Translations under genes and position numbers: made by a program
In this document: positions 1 through 8,152 of the stretch, piece after piece
Position numbering within the stretch: position 1 is the first letter of the stretch
How the letters are laid out: each line of letters begins with the position of its first letter
Origin: Azohydromonas caseinilytica
GTDB lineage: Bacteria; Pseudomonadota; Gammaproteobacteria; Burkholderiales; Burkholderiaceae_C
Reading direction: 5' to 3'
Assembly (NCBI RefSeq): GCF_012927045.1
Contig: NZ_JABBFW010000015.1
Location: forward strand, 1 to 64,000
DNA length: 64,000 bases
The notes under the pieces: generated by a model
What the model was told of the DNA's origin: nothing
The model's input: the letters and a program-made list of their open reading frames with translations, nothing else
The model's database searches: none

Positions 1-3
1 TCA

Positions 4-119
4 AGCCTGATGACCATAGCGAGGTGGTCCCACCCCTTCCCATCCCGAACAGGACCGTGAAACACCTCAGCGCCGATGATAGTGCGGATTCCCGTGTGAA
101 AGTAGGACATCGTCAGGCT
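4..119 (+). rRNA. rrf: 5S ribosomal RNA
   Basis: This is the 5S rRNA closing an rRNA operon that lies to the left of the window. The 5' end AGCCTGA (4-10) pairs with TCAGGCT (113-119). The internal stretches CCCATCCCGAACAGGA and GATGATAGTGCGGAT are typical of betaproteobacterial 5S rRNA. The length of about 116 nt is normal. A rho-independent terminator follows at once. The 23S gene is outside the window. Confidence 0.95.
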
Positions 120-133
120 AATATCCCGCCAAA

Positions 134-164
134 CGCCCCGACCAGAATATGGTCGGGGCGTTTT
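134..164 (+). terminator. rho-independent terminator of the rRNA operon
   Basis: A perfect 10-bp stem, CGCCCCGACC (134-143) with GGTCGGGGCG (151-160), encloses a 7-nt loop and is followed by TTTT (161-164). It lies 14 nt after the 5S rRNA and ends the rrn transcript. Positions 165-410 hold no gene that I can support. Confidence 0.93.
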
Positions 165-410
165 GCTTTGCGCTTTCGAATCTCGTCGCAAATATCCTTG
201 GCCCGGCGCGCATGCCAGGGCGGCTCCCCCGCGAGGAGGATGGCGCAACAGCACGACTGCGGGGTCTGAAAAGCCCTGGGTACAACCGTTACCCCGGGAT
301 GCGCCTGGGCTGCCTCAGGCGGTCGTGCAATGCGGCTCGCCGGTGGGGTGCGGACTGGACAAGTCCTGTCGAGCCGTTCAGCGCCCCGGCATGTCCGCCT
401 GGAGGCCCGC

Positions 411-1772
411 ATGACTGAACGCCGCTTGCCGCCCGCTTGCCTGGGTTTCAGGGCGAGTCCATGGCTCTGGCTGGTGCTGGGCATCCTGTGCATCGACGGC
501 ATTCACCAGCTGCTCTATGCCCAGTCCTCGTTCACGCCGCTCCACGACTGGCTCAGGGGCCGCGCCACGGACGACTCCTGGCGCCACATGCAGCAGGCCT
601 ACGAGGCCGTGCGCAGCCCGCACCAGGAGCCGCTGTACCAGCTCCTGTTCTTCCAGGACGGCGTCAAGTTCCAGTACCCGCTGACCAGCCTGCTGCCGCC
701 GTACTTGGCCGATCAATGGGGCATCCGGCTCGGCAGCGGACGCCTGAATGCCGTGAGCCGGGTGGTATTGCTGCTGGAAGCCCTGGTGGTGGCCCAGATC
801 GCGTACGAGGCCTTCAAGGCCCGGGCCACGCCCCGGACCCCGCGGCGCACGCTGTACGCGGCCTGGGTCGCGGGCGCCTTGATGAGCCTGAGCTTCTACC
901 CCGTCCTCAAGGCCTACAGCCTCGGACAGGTGCAGACCTGGCTCAACGCCTGGTTCGCCCTGGCCTGCCTGGCGTGGATGCGCGGCCAGCTCTCCATCGC
1001 CGGCGCGCTCATCGGCCTGGTCTGCCTGTTCAAGCCGCAGTTCGCCCTGTTCCTGCCCTGGGCGCTGCTGCGCCGGCAATGGCACTTCGCCGCCGGCTGG
1101 GGGCTCGTGGTGCTGGCCGGCGCCGCCTGGTCCATCGGCCTGTTCGGGCTGCGGGACAACCTGGACTACCTGTCCGTGGTCTCGCACATGAGCCGCCATG
1201 GCGAGGCCTACTACCCCAACCAGTCCGTCAACGGCCTGTTCCACCGCCTGCTGGGCAATGGCGACAGCTTCCATTGGCCGGAGCATGAGCTGGCGCCTTA
1301 CCACCCCGTGGTCCATGCCGCCACGCTGATCTCCTCGGTGGCGCTGCTGCTGCCGGCGCTGTGGTTCCGGCGCCGCGCGCCCCGGTTCAGCGTGGTGGAC
1401 CTGCTCATCGCCGCCCTGAGCTTCACGATGGCCTCGCCCATTGCCTGGGAGCACCACTACGGCGTCATGTCGCCGGCCTTCCCGGTGCTGGCCGCGCTGC
1501 TGTGGGACGACGAGACGCCGGCGTCGCGCCCGGCGTCCTGGGGGCTGCTGGTTCTGGCCTTTTTGTTCTGCTCGCGCTTCTGGCCTTCGGCGCAGGAGCT
1601 GGCGCTGAGCTGGGCCAACGTGGCGCAGTCCTACCTGTTCCTGGCCAGCCTGGTGGTGTTGTGGCTGCTGTACCGGATGCGCGACCGCGCCGCGGGCCGG
1701 CTCGGTACCGAGGCGGTCACCGCCGAACGTGCGGCCGACCCGACCGGGCAGGGCAGCCCGGCCCTGCGCTGA
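411..1772 (+). CDS. GT87/DUF2029-like polytopic membrane glycosyltransferase
   Basis: The 453-residue product is an integral membrane protein with about ten hydrophobic segments, starting with one near residues 15-37. A long periplasmic-type loop follows, with the sequence EPLYQLLFFQDGVKFQYPLT. This layout matches the DUF2029/GT87 family of polyprenyl-phosphate-sugar-dependent glycosyltransferases, whose acidic catalytic residue lies in the first periplasmic loop. The ATG at 411 was chosen over an upstream ATG at 330 because GGAGG sits at 401-405. The gene converges on the aceE-like gene with only 3 bp between stop codons. No glycan gene cluster is nearby, so acceptor and pathway are unknown. 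The family call is by pattern recognition. Confidence 0.72.
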   Translation: MTERRLPPACLGFRASPWLWLVLGILCIDGIHQLLYAQSSFTPLHDWLRGRATDDSWRHMQQAYEAVRSPHQEPLYQLLFFQDGVKFQYPLTSLLPPYLADQWGIRLGSGRLNAVSRVVLLLEALVVAQIAYEAFKARATPRTPRRTLYAAWVAGALMSLSFYPVLKAYSLGQVQTWLNAWFALACLAWMRGQLSIAGALIGLVCLFKPQFALFLPWALLRRQWHFAAGWGLVVLAGAAWSIGLFGLRDNLDYLSVVSHMSRHGEAYYPNQSVNGLFHRLLGNGDSFHWPEHELAPYHPVVHAATLISSVALLLPALWFRRRAPRFSVVDLLIAALSFTMASPIAWEHHYGVMSPAFPVLAALLWDDETPASRPASWGLLVLAFLFCSRFWPSAQELALSWANVAQSYLFLASLVVLWLLYRMRDRAAGRLGTEAVTAERAADPTGQGSPALR

Positions 1773-1775
1773 GCC

Positions 1776-4484
1776 TCAGCGCTCCCAGGGCGCCGGCTGT
1801 TCCGTGGCGATGCCGTAGCGCGCGATCGCCTCGGCGCAGGCGGCGGCGTTCACGCGGCCTTCGTTGCGCAGCGCAGTGAGCGCGGCCAGCACGATCTGGT
1901 GGCGGTCCACCTCGAAGAAGCCGCGCAGCGCCGCGCGCGTGTCGCTGCGCCCGAAACCGTCCGTGCCCAGCACCGTGACGGGCGCATCCACATAGGCCAG
2001 CGCCAGCTGCGGCCAGGCGCGCACGTAGTCGCTGGCGGCCACCACCGGCGGCTCGCCGTCCAGGCAGTGCCGCACATGGCTGGTGCGCGGCGCGGCCTGG
2101 GGATGCAGCCGGTTCCAGCGCTCCACCTCGCGCGCCTCGCGCGCCAGCTCGCTGAAGCTGGTGGCGCTCCACACTTCCCCTGCCACACCCCAGTCCCGCG
2201 CCAGCAGCTCGGCCGCGGCAATGGCCTCGCGCAGGATCGTCCCGGAGCCCACCAGCCGCACCCGGCCGCACGCCGCGCCCGACGGCCGCTGCTCGCCGTA
2301 GCGGTACAGGCCGCGGATGACGTCGGCGGCCACGTCCTGCGGCAGCGTCGGCTGGGCGTAGCTCTCGTTCATCAAAGTGACGTAATAGAAGACGTCCTCC
2401 TGCGCTTCGAGCATGCGGCGCATGCCGTGGTCCAGGATCACGGCGAATTCACCGGCGAAGCAGGGGTCGTAGGCGCGGCAGTTCGGGATCTGCGCCGCCT
2501 GCAGCAGGCTGTGGCCGTCCTGGTGCTGCAGGCCCTCGCCGCCCAGCGTGGTGCGCCCGGCCGTGGCGCCGAGGAGGAAGCCGCGGGCGCGCTGGTCGGC
2601 GGCGGCCCAGATCTGGTCGCCGATGCGCTGGAAGCCGAACATCGAGTAGTAGATGTAGAAGGGCAGCATCGGCTGGCCGTGCACCGAGTAGCTCGTGGCC
2701 GCCGCGGTCCAGCTGCTGACGGCGCCGGCCTCGCTGATGCCTTCCTCCAGGATCTGCCCGTCGCGCGCCTCGCGGTAGCTCATCAGCGAGCCGATGTCCT
2801 CGGGCTCGTAGCTCTGGCCATTGAAGGCGTAGATGCCGACCTGCTTGAACAGGTTCGCCATGCCGAAGGTACGCGCCTCGTCTGCGACGATGGGTACCAC
2901 GCGCGGGCCCAGCGCGGCGTCCTTGAGCAGGCCGCCCAGCATGCGCACGAAGGCCATGGTGGTGCTCATCTCCTTGCCCTCGGCCTGCAGCGCGAAGCTG
3001 CCGTAACGCTCCAGCGCCGGCACGGGCACCGGCTCGGCCTGGGTGCGGCGGCTGGGCAGCGTGCCGCCCAGCGCCGCGCGGCGCGCGTGCAGGTAGCGCA
3101 GCTCCGGGCTGTCCGCGGCCGGCTTCACGTAGCTGAGGCTGGCCGCCGCCTCGTCGCTCAGCGGCAGGTCGAAACGGTTGCGGAAGGCAATCAGGTCCTC
3201 GCGTTCCAGCTTCTTCTGCTGGTGCGTGGTCATGCGGCCCTGGCCGGCCTCGCCCATGCCGTAGCCCTTCTTGGTCTGGGCCAGGATCACGGTCGGCTGC
3301 CCCGTGCTGCGCGCCGCGGCGTGGTAGGCGGCGTAAATCTTCACCAGGTCGTGGCCGCCGCGCTTGAGGCGGTCGATCTGCTCGTCGGTCAGCCCCTGCG
3401 CCAGCGCCGCCAGCTGCGGGTTCTGGCCAAAGAAATGCTCGCGGTTGTAGCGCCCGTCCTTGGCGGCGAAGGTCTGCAGCTGCCCGTCCACCGTGCGCGA
3501 GAAGGTCTGCACCAGCGCGCCCTCGGTGTCGCGGGCGAACAGGCCGTCCCAGTCGGAGCCCCAGACCAGCTTGATGACGCGCCAGCCGGCGCCGGCGAAC
3601 AGGGCTTCGAGCTCGTCGATGATGCGGCCGTTGCCGCGCACCGGGCCGTCCAGGCGCTGCAGGTTGCAGTTCACGACCCAGATCAGGTTGTCCAGCTTCT
3701 CGCGCGCCGCCAGCGTCAGCGCGCTCATGCTCTCGGGCTCGTCCATCTCGCCGTCGCCGAACACCCCCCACACCTTGCGGCCCGTCGTGTCCAGCAGCCC
3801 GCGGTGCGCGAGGTAGCGCATGAAGCGCGCCTGGTAGATGGAGCTGATCGGCCCCAGGCCCATGGAGCCGGTGGGGAACTGCCAGAAGTCCGGCATCAGC
3901 CAGGGATGCGGATAGCTGGAGAGTCCGCGCACGCCGGCGCGGGCCGCGCCGATCTCCTGCCGGTAATGCGCCAGGTCGGCCTCGCTCAGCCGCCCCTCCA
4001 GGAAGGCGCGCGCGTACACGCCCGGCGCGGAATGCGGCTGGAAGAAGACCAGGTCGCCGCCGCCCTGCTCGCCGCCGGCACGGAAAAAATGGTTGAAGCC
4101 GACCTCGAACAGGTCCGCCGCGCTGGCGTAGCTGGCGATGTGACCACCCAGCTCACCATAAGCCTGGTTGGCGCGCACCACCATGGCCAGCGCGTTCCAG
4201 CGCATCAGCGAGGCCAGCCGCTCCTCGATGGCCAGGTCGCCCGGGAAGGGCGGCTGCTGCGCGGCGGGAATGCTGTTGACGTAGGGCGTGCCGCGCTCGG
4301 GCTGCCAGCCCACGGCCGGATCGCGCGCCGCAGCGGCGAGCATGTCCATGATCTGGCGCACCCGCGCCGGCCCGGCCGCCTGCAGCAGCGAGGCCAGCGC
4401 GTCGCGCCACTCGGCACTTTCTTGCGGATCGGGGTCCGCCACGGGCAGGGCGGCGAGGTGCTGCTGGATCTTCAAGTCGCTCAT
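1776..4484 (-). CDS. aceE: pyruvate dehydrogenase-type E1 component, homodimeric (AceE/MdeB-like)
   Basis: The 902-residue enzyme is a thiamine-diphosphate 2-oxoacid dehydrogenase E1 of the homodimeric AceE type, which decarboxylates a 2-oxoacid and acylates the lipoyl arm of E2. The ThDP-binding motif runs from GDGEMDEPES (near residue 243) to VVNCNLQRLDGPV. The full transketolase-like length is present. No aceF or lpd gene is next to it, so it is probably a second E1 paralogue borrowing E2 and E3 from elsewhere. The divergent neighbour is an Lrp-family regulator, an arrangement like mdeB-mdeR of Pseudomonas, where MdeB is an alpha-ketobutyrate dehydrogenase E1. Pyruvate, 2-oxobutyrate or a branched-chain 2-oxoacid are all possible substrates. 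GGAG lies just before the start. Confidence 0.9.
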   Translation of the reverse strand: MSDLKIQQHLAALPVADPDPQESAEWRDALASLLQAAGPARVRQIMDMLAAAARDPAVGWQPERGTPYVNSIPAAQQPPFPGDLAIEERLASLMRWNALAMVVRANQAYGELGGHIASYASAADLFEVGFNHFFRAGGEQGGGDLVFFQPHSAPGVYARAFLEGRLSEADLAHYRQEIGAARAGVRGLSSYPHPWLMPDFWQFPTGSMGLGPISSIYQARFMRYLAHRGLLDTTGRKVWGVFGDGEMDEPESMSALTLAAREKLDNLIWVVNCNLQRLDGPVRGNGRIIDELEALFAGAGWRVIKLVWGSDWDGLFARDTEGALVQTFSRTVDGQLQTFAAKDGRYNREHFFGQNPQLAALAQGLTDEQIDRLKRGGHDLVKIYAAYHAAARSTGQPTVILAQTKKGYGMGEAGQGRMTTHQQKKLEREDLIAFRNRFDLPLSDEAAASLSYVKPAADSPELRYLHARRAALGGTLPSRRTQAEPVPVPALERYGSFALQAEGKEMSTTMAFVRMLGGLLKDAALGPRVVPIVADEARTFGMANLFKQVGIYAFNGQSYEPEDIGSLMSYREARDGQILEEGISEAGAVSSWTAAATSYSVHGQPMLPFYIYYSMFGFQRIGDQIWAAADQRARGFLLGATAGRTTLGGEGLQHQDGHSLLQAAQIPNCRAYDPCFAGEFAVILDHGMRRMLEAQEDVFYYVTLMNESYAQPTLPQDVAADVIRGLYRYGEQRPSGAACGRVRLVGSGTILREAIAAAELLARDWGVAGEVWSATSFSELAREAREVERWNRLHPQAAPRTSHVRHCLDGEPPVVAASDYVRAWPQLALAYVDAPVTVLGTDGFGRSDTRAALRGFFEVDRHQIVLAALTALRNEGRVNAAACAEAIARYGIATEQPAPWER

Positions 4485-4562
4485 GGGGCTCTCCTGGTGC
4501 GGGCAGTTTAGGAATGGACCCGCGGCACGAGTGACCGCAGTTCACCGCTGAGCAAGCTCATG

Positions 4563-4579
4563 GCAGCACAAAATGCTGC
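4563..4579. promoter_or_regulatory. inverted repeat, candidate Lrp-family operator
   Basis: GCAGCA-CAAAA-TGCTGC is a perfect 6-bp inverted repeat with an A-rich 5-bp centre. It lies between the divergent aceE-like gene (start 4484) and the Lrp-family gene (start 4603). Position and form suit an operator for the regulator beside it. This is inference from position only. Confidence 0.35.
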
Positions 4580-4602
4580 GAAATAGGATATGGAGGAGTG
4601 GA

Positions 4603-5070
4603 ATGGACCTTGATGCCACCGATCTGCGGATACTTCACGAGCTGCAGCGTGATGCCGGCCTGTCCAACGTGGCCTTGGCGCAGCGCGTGCACCTGTCGCC
4701 CTCGCCCTGCCTGGCGCGGGTCAAGGCGCTGCAGGCGCGGGGCGTGATCCGGCAGTACGTGGCGCTGCTCGATGCCAAGCAGCTGGGCCTGGACCTGAAC
4801 GTGTTCATCTCGGTCAGCCTCAAGCACCAGACGCGCGCGGCGCTGGCGGCCTTCGAGGCCCAGGTCTGCGCCCGGGAGGAAGTGATGGAGTGCTACCTGA
4901 TGTCGTGCCAGGAGGACTACCTGCTGCGCGTGGCGGTGCCCGACATCCCGGCGCTGGAGCGCTTCATCCTCGAACAGCTCTCGCCGATGGAAGAGGTGGA
5001 CAAGATCCGCTCCTCCTTCGCGCTCAAGCAGGTGCGCTACAAGACGGCGCTGCCGCTGGGGAAGGGGTAG
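4603..5070 (+). CDS. Lrp/AsnC family transcriptional regulator
   Basis: The 155-residue protein has the two-part Lrp/AsnC build. An N-terminal winged helix-turn-helix (about residues 2-60, DLDATDLRILHELQRDAG then LSPSPCLARVKALQ) is followed by a RAM/ACT-like ligand domain (about 65-145). The ATG at 4603 was preferred to one at 4573 because GGAGG lies at 4592-4596 and the conserved DxxDxxIL start of the family follows it. It is divergent from the E1 gene and probably controls it in response to an amino acid or 2-oxoacid, as MdeR does in Pseudomonas. The ligand cannot be read from the sequence. Confidence 0.88.
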   Translation: MDLDATDLRILHELQRDAGLSNVALAQRVHLSPSPCLARVKALQARGVIRQYVALLDAKQLGLDLNVFISVSLKHQTRAALAAFEAQVCAREEVMECYLMSCQEDYLLRVAVPDIPALERFILEQLSPMEEVDKIRSSFALKQVRYKTALPLGKG

Positions 5071-5254
5071 GCCGACGCCGGGCATGTCGGGCGGGGCCAA
5101 ATGCGCGTTGCCTTGGGCCGGCCGGTTCCACCATCCGGGTCAGCCTGGAGCCCGCGGCCGTGAAGGGCGACACGGAGCCTGCGCCGGAGCAAAGGAACGA
5201 GGGCCGCCAGCCCCTAGCATGGCGGCCGCTGGTGAGGGACCGGGAGACAAGAAC

Positions 5255-6211
5255 ATGGACACGCGCATCCAGGGCCGGCACGGGGTCGGCAGGGGGAAGG
5301 AGGCGGCGGCGACCTTTGCCGTCGCGGGCGCCGGGGCCATCGCCCTGGCGCTGGGCACCGAGGGCGTGGCGCTGCTGCTGGGCGCCTTGGCCGGCCAGGC
5401 CGGCGCCCATCGCGGCTGGCTCGATACGCTGCTGCTGGGCCAGCCGCTGCCGGGAGCGCTGCTGCGCGAGCTGGCGCTGCTGACGGCCGCGGCCTTCCCG
5501 CTGTGCCTGCTGCCCGCGCGCCGCATCGGGCCCACGCTGCTGGCGCGCTACGACGCTGCGGCGCTGCGCGTGGACCCGCCCGCCGCCCCGGCCCCGGCCT
5601 CGGCCTGGACCGGCCCGCGCAGCCCGGCGCAACAGGCGGCCTGGGCCGGGCTGGAGCGCTGGTGCCAGGCCGCCGGCCCGGCGGCGAGCGCACCCTTCTG
5701 GCAGCCGCTGGCCGCAGCCGAGTTGGCGCAGCCGCTGAAGGTGGCCGTGCTCACCGGCGGCAGCGTCGCCGAGCGGTCGCAGCTGGCGCTGGCCTTCTCG
5801 CGCCACATCGACGGCACCGTGCGGCTGCGGGCCCTGGAGGGCAAGCTGCGGCGCATCGCTTGGCGGCTGCGCATCAAGCTGGACGAATGCCTGTGGTGGC
5901 GCCCCCTGCCGCCGGACACGCCCTGGGACGCCGGCTACCTGCCGGCCCGGGCGACGGACTTGGCGCACCTGCACGCGTTCCGCCCGCGCCGGGCCACGCT
6001 GATCGTGGCCGACGGCCTGCATCCCCGGCTGCTGTCGCAGGCGTTGCGCATGCTGGAGCAGCATTGCGCGGAGTTCCGGCATCCGGTGCGGGTGCTGGTG
6101 GTGGACGCGGCACAACCGGCCGAAGACCGGCTGCGCGGCGTCCGGCAGGCGGCCCAGCCTTGCGCCCAGGTGCGAGGGCAGGTGCCGGTGTTCGAACTCG
6201 ACACCGTCTGA
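5255..6211 (+). CDS. uncharacterised inner-membrane protein
   Basis: I do not recognise this 318-residue protein. Two hydrophobic segments lie near residues 17-48 and 68-88, followed by a long Ala/Pro-rich, probably cytoplasmic domain. That domain contains a segment (LKVAVLTGGSVAERSQLALA) resembling the start of a Rossmann or P-loop fold, but no complete Walker motif. The later stretches ATLIVADGL and VRVLVVDAAQ look like core beta strands. The start at 5255 follows GGGAG (5242-5246). It may be a lineage-restricted membrane-anchored protein with a degenerate nucleotide-binding domain. A strong terminator follows. Confidence 0.6.
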   Translation: MDTRIQGRHGVGRGKEAAATFAVAGAGAIALALGTEGVALLLGALAGQAGAHRGWLDTLLLGQPLPGALLRELALLTAAAFPLCLLPARRIGPTLLARYDAAALRVDPPAAPAPASAWTGPRSPAQQAAWAGLERWCQAAGPAASAPFWQPLAAAELAQPLKVAVLTGGSVAERSQLALAFSRHIDGTVRLRALEGKLRRIAWRLRIKLDECLWWRPLPPDTPWDAGYLPARATDLAHLHAFRPRRATLIVADGLHPRLLSQALRMLEQHCAEFRHPVRVLVVDAAQPAEDRLRGVRQAAQPCAQVRGQVPVFELDTV

Positions 6212-6238
6212 GCGGGCCGCTGGCCTTCAAGGCTTCGG

Positions 6239-6267
6239 ACGGCAGACCTGGCCTGCCGTTTCTTTTT
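6239..6267 (+). terminator. rho-independent terminator
   Basis: The 7-bp stem ACGGCAG (6239-6245) with CTGCCGT (6253-6259) has a 7-nt loop and is followed by TTTCTTTTT. It ends transcription of the membrane-protein gene at 5255-6211. Confidence 0.85.
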
Positions 6268-6548
6268 CAGCCGGCCGATTGACCTATTGCGTTCAGGGAA
6301 TTGAATCGCGCGAGCCAGGCGTCGCCTGGCCCGGGCCCTGGAATATCCGGCCCACCAATATCGGACGACGGGATATTGTCTCGGCGACATATCCAGAACG
6401 ACATCGCTGCGGTGTGGTCAACCACGGTGTTGCGATTTATCAAATCCACGAAACAAGGGCTCGCTTCGGGGGTGGGAAGAAATGAGTGCGCCGCTACGCT
6501 GGCCCCGGCATGCGCGATAGCGCGTGCTTTTTTATGGGTGGAGGTGCC
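6268..6548 (+). promoter_or_regulatory. upstream region and leader of the first HAF gene
   Basis: This AT-richer stretch carries a 17-bp palindrome GCCAGGCGTCGCCTGGC (6314-6330) and an inverted repeat CAATATC-N9-GATATTG (6356-6378), either of which could bind a regulator. Just before the ribosome-binding site is a terminator-like hairpin, GCATGCGC-GATA-GCGCGTGC (6508-6527), followed by six T. A similar leader precedes the truncated copy at 7949. No confident -35/-10 pair was found. Confidence 0.45.
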
Positions 6549-7634
6549 ATGAAGCGGAGGTTGTTCAATATTTCACTGGCTACGGCCGGTTTCATGAAGA
6601 CGGCTTATGCCGCCGATGACACGGCGGCGCCGGAGCGGCGTGCCAAGCCGCGAAGCTACGCGGTGCTGCGCCTGGGCACGATCAATGGCAGCTGGAGCAG
6701 CGCCCTGGCCGTGAGCGCCTTGGGCAAGGCCGCCGGCGCGGTGGGGCTGGACATCGAAGGGGGCTACCGGCCGGCGCTGTTCATCCCCGGCCGGCCACCC
6801 CAGCCGCTCTACACCGACGGACCCGGCGAGGCCACCGGAATCAACATCCGCACCGAGATCGTGGGCTGGTTCCGGCAGGGCAGCTTCACCCAGGCCTTCC
6901 GCTGGTGGCGCGAGCAGCTCGCCACGCTGTCGTCCTTGGGCGGGGGCAGCAGCCATGCCGCCGCGATCAACAACCGCTCGGAAATCGTGGGCTGGTCGGA
7001 GGCGGCGCCCGGGGCCGCGCACGCGGTTTACTGGTGGGGCGAGCGCCTCATCGACCTGGGCACCTGGGGCGGCTATGCCGCGCAGGCCACGGCGCTCAAC
7101 GAGCGCGGCGACATCGTCGGCTTCCGGGAGGTGCTGGTCGATGGCGTGGGGGTGCGCCAGGGCGTGCGCCTGATGCGCGGCCGGCGGCCCCAGCTGTTGC
7201 CCACCCTGCCGGGTTACGAAAGCGTGGTGCCCGCCAGCATCAACAACCGCGGCGACATCGGCGGCTACATGTACCCGGCAAACAACTACCTGTTCGGCCG
7301 GGTCGCGTTCATCTACGCCGACGGCAAGTACAAGCTGTTCCCCACCCAGAGCGGCAACCCTTCCGTCGGCACGTCCCTCAACGTCCACAGGGATCTGGTC
7401 GGGTACATCTTCGACGGCAACGCCGATCCGCGCGACCGCGGCATCGCCTGGCTCGATGGCGGCAAGCAGAGCGTCGGCCTGGTGGCGCTGCCGGAAGCCC
7501 TGCAGGCCGGCTGGTACGCACTGGGTGGCGCCAATGCCATCAACGACGTCGGCGTGATCGTCGGTGACGGCCAGTACCGCGTGCCGCCCGGGCGCAGAAG
7601 CTCGGAGGCTTACATGCTCATCCCGCGGTATTGA
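6549..7634 (+). CDS. secreted HAF-repeat protein, copy 1
   Basis: The 361-residue exported protein has an N-terminal signal peptide (MKRRLFNISLATAGF, cleavage probably after AYA near residue 22). The rest is built from HAF repeats, short units of the form SHAAAINNRSEIVGWS and QATALNERGDIVGF that recur about every 45-50 residues and probably fold as a beta-propeller-like surface structure. HAF proteins are predicted extracellular repeat proteins of unknown function. The ATG at 6549 follows GGAGG (6540-6544). It is a tandem paralogue of the gene at 8153: the stretch DGPGEATGINIRTEIVGWF differs there in only four positions. A terminator hairpin follows. Confidence 0.8.
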   Translation: MKRRLFNISLATAGFMKTAYAADDTAAPERRAKPRSYAVLRLGTINGSWSSALAVSALGKAAGAVGLDIEGGYRPALFIPGRPPQPLYTDGPGEATGINIRTEIVGWFRQGSFTQAFRWWREQLATLSSLGGGSSHAAAINNRSEIVGWSEAAPGAAHAVYWWGERLIDLGTWGGYAAQATALNERGDIVGFREVLVDGVGVRQGVRLMRGRRPQLLPTLPGYESVVPASINNRGDIGGYMYPANNYLFGRVAFIYADGKYKLFPTQSGNPSVGTSLNVHRDLVGYIFDGNADPRDRGIAWLDGGKQSVGLVALPEALQAGWYALGGANAINDVGVIVGDGQYRVPPGRRSSEAYMLIPRY

Positions 7635-7647
7635 GCGCCGGCTTCAA

Positions 7648-7676
7648 ATCCCCGGGCCGGACCATGGGCCGGGGAT
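7648..7676 (+). terminator. stem-loop after HAF copy 1
   Basis: ATCCCCGG (7648-7655) pairs perfectly with CCGGGGAT (7669-7676) 14 bp after the stop codon. The following T stretch is weak and displaced, so termination efficiency is uncertain. The rest of 7677-7948 is AT-richer and holds no gene that I can support. Confidence 0.55.
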
Positions 7677-7948
7677 TATCTGCATGGTGTTTTTATTCCT
7701 TGCAGTACCGCGAGCCGCCGGTCCGACACAGGGTTTTTACTGCGCGAATTCCATGGAACCAATTCCGTCTTGTGTGATATCGCGGTCTTTGTCCCGCACC
7801 GTTTTTTCAGGATTGAGCGGGTGCTTGAATTTGCGGCCATGGTTATTCGGGAAAATCAATGGCCCGCCTTGGGGATGATGAGTAAGTAACGTGCCAGTTA
7901 CGCTGGGCCCGGCATGCCTATATCGCATGCTTTTCAAAGGAGGGACCG

Positions 7949-8092
7949 ATGAAGCGTAGGGAGTTAGCGTTTTCCATGGCATTGGCCGGCGCGGTGCCGA
8001 TCGCGCGCGCCGGCCACTTGCCTTACATAGCCGAGCTCAAATGCGGGTCGGCGCCGAATCATTCACCTGGCCCGAAATTTTCGAGAACTTGA
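7949..8092 (+). pseudogene. truncated HAF-family gene (signal peptide only)
   Basis: A 47-codon frame begins MKRRELAFSMALAGAVPIAR and stops at 8092. It has a strong ribosome-binding site (AAAGGAGGG) and a signal peptide closely resembling those of the HAF genes on either side, but no HAF repeat follows. Its leader also matches that of copy 1: TACGCTGG(C/G)CCCGGCATGC, a GCATGC hairpin (7912-7930) and TTTT. It is best read as a decayed or internally deleted third copy. A short secreted peptide cannot be excluded because the translation signals look intact. Confidence 0.55.
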
Positions 8093-8152
8093 AGCGGACT
8101 TCGATCGTCCGCTGTTCACAGGTAGCTTGCCTTTTTATATGACGGAGGCGTC

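Noticed and set aside
1899-4511. Long open frame antisense to the E1 gene (870 codons)
   Set aside because: It mirrors the E1 gene. In DNA this rich in G+C, antisense frames stay open by codon bias. The translation is His/Arg/Ala-rich without any domain, while the E1 frame has full homology.
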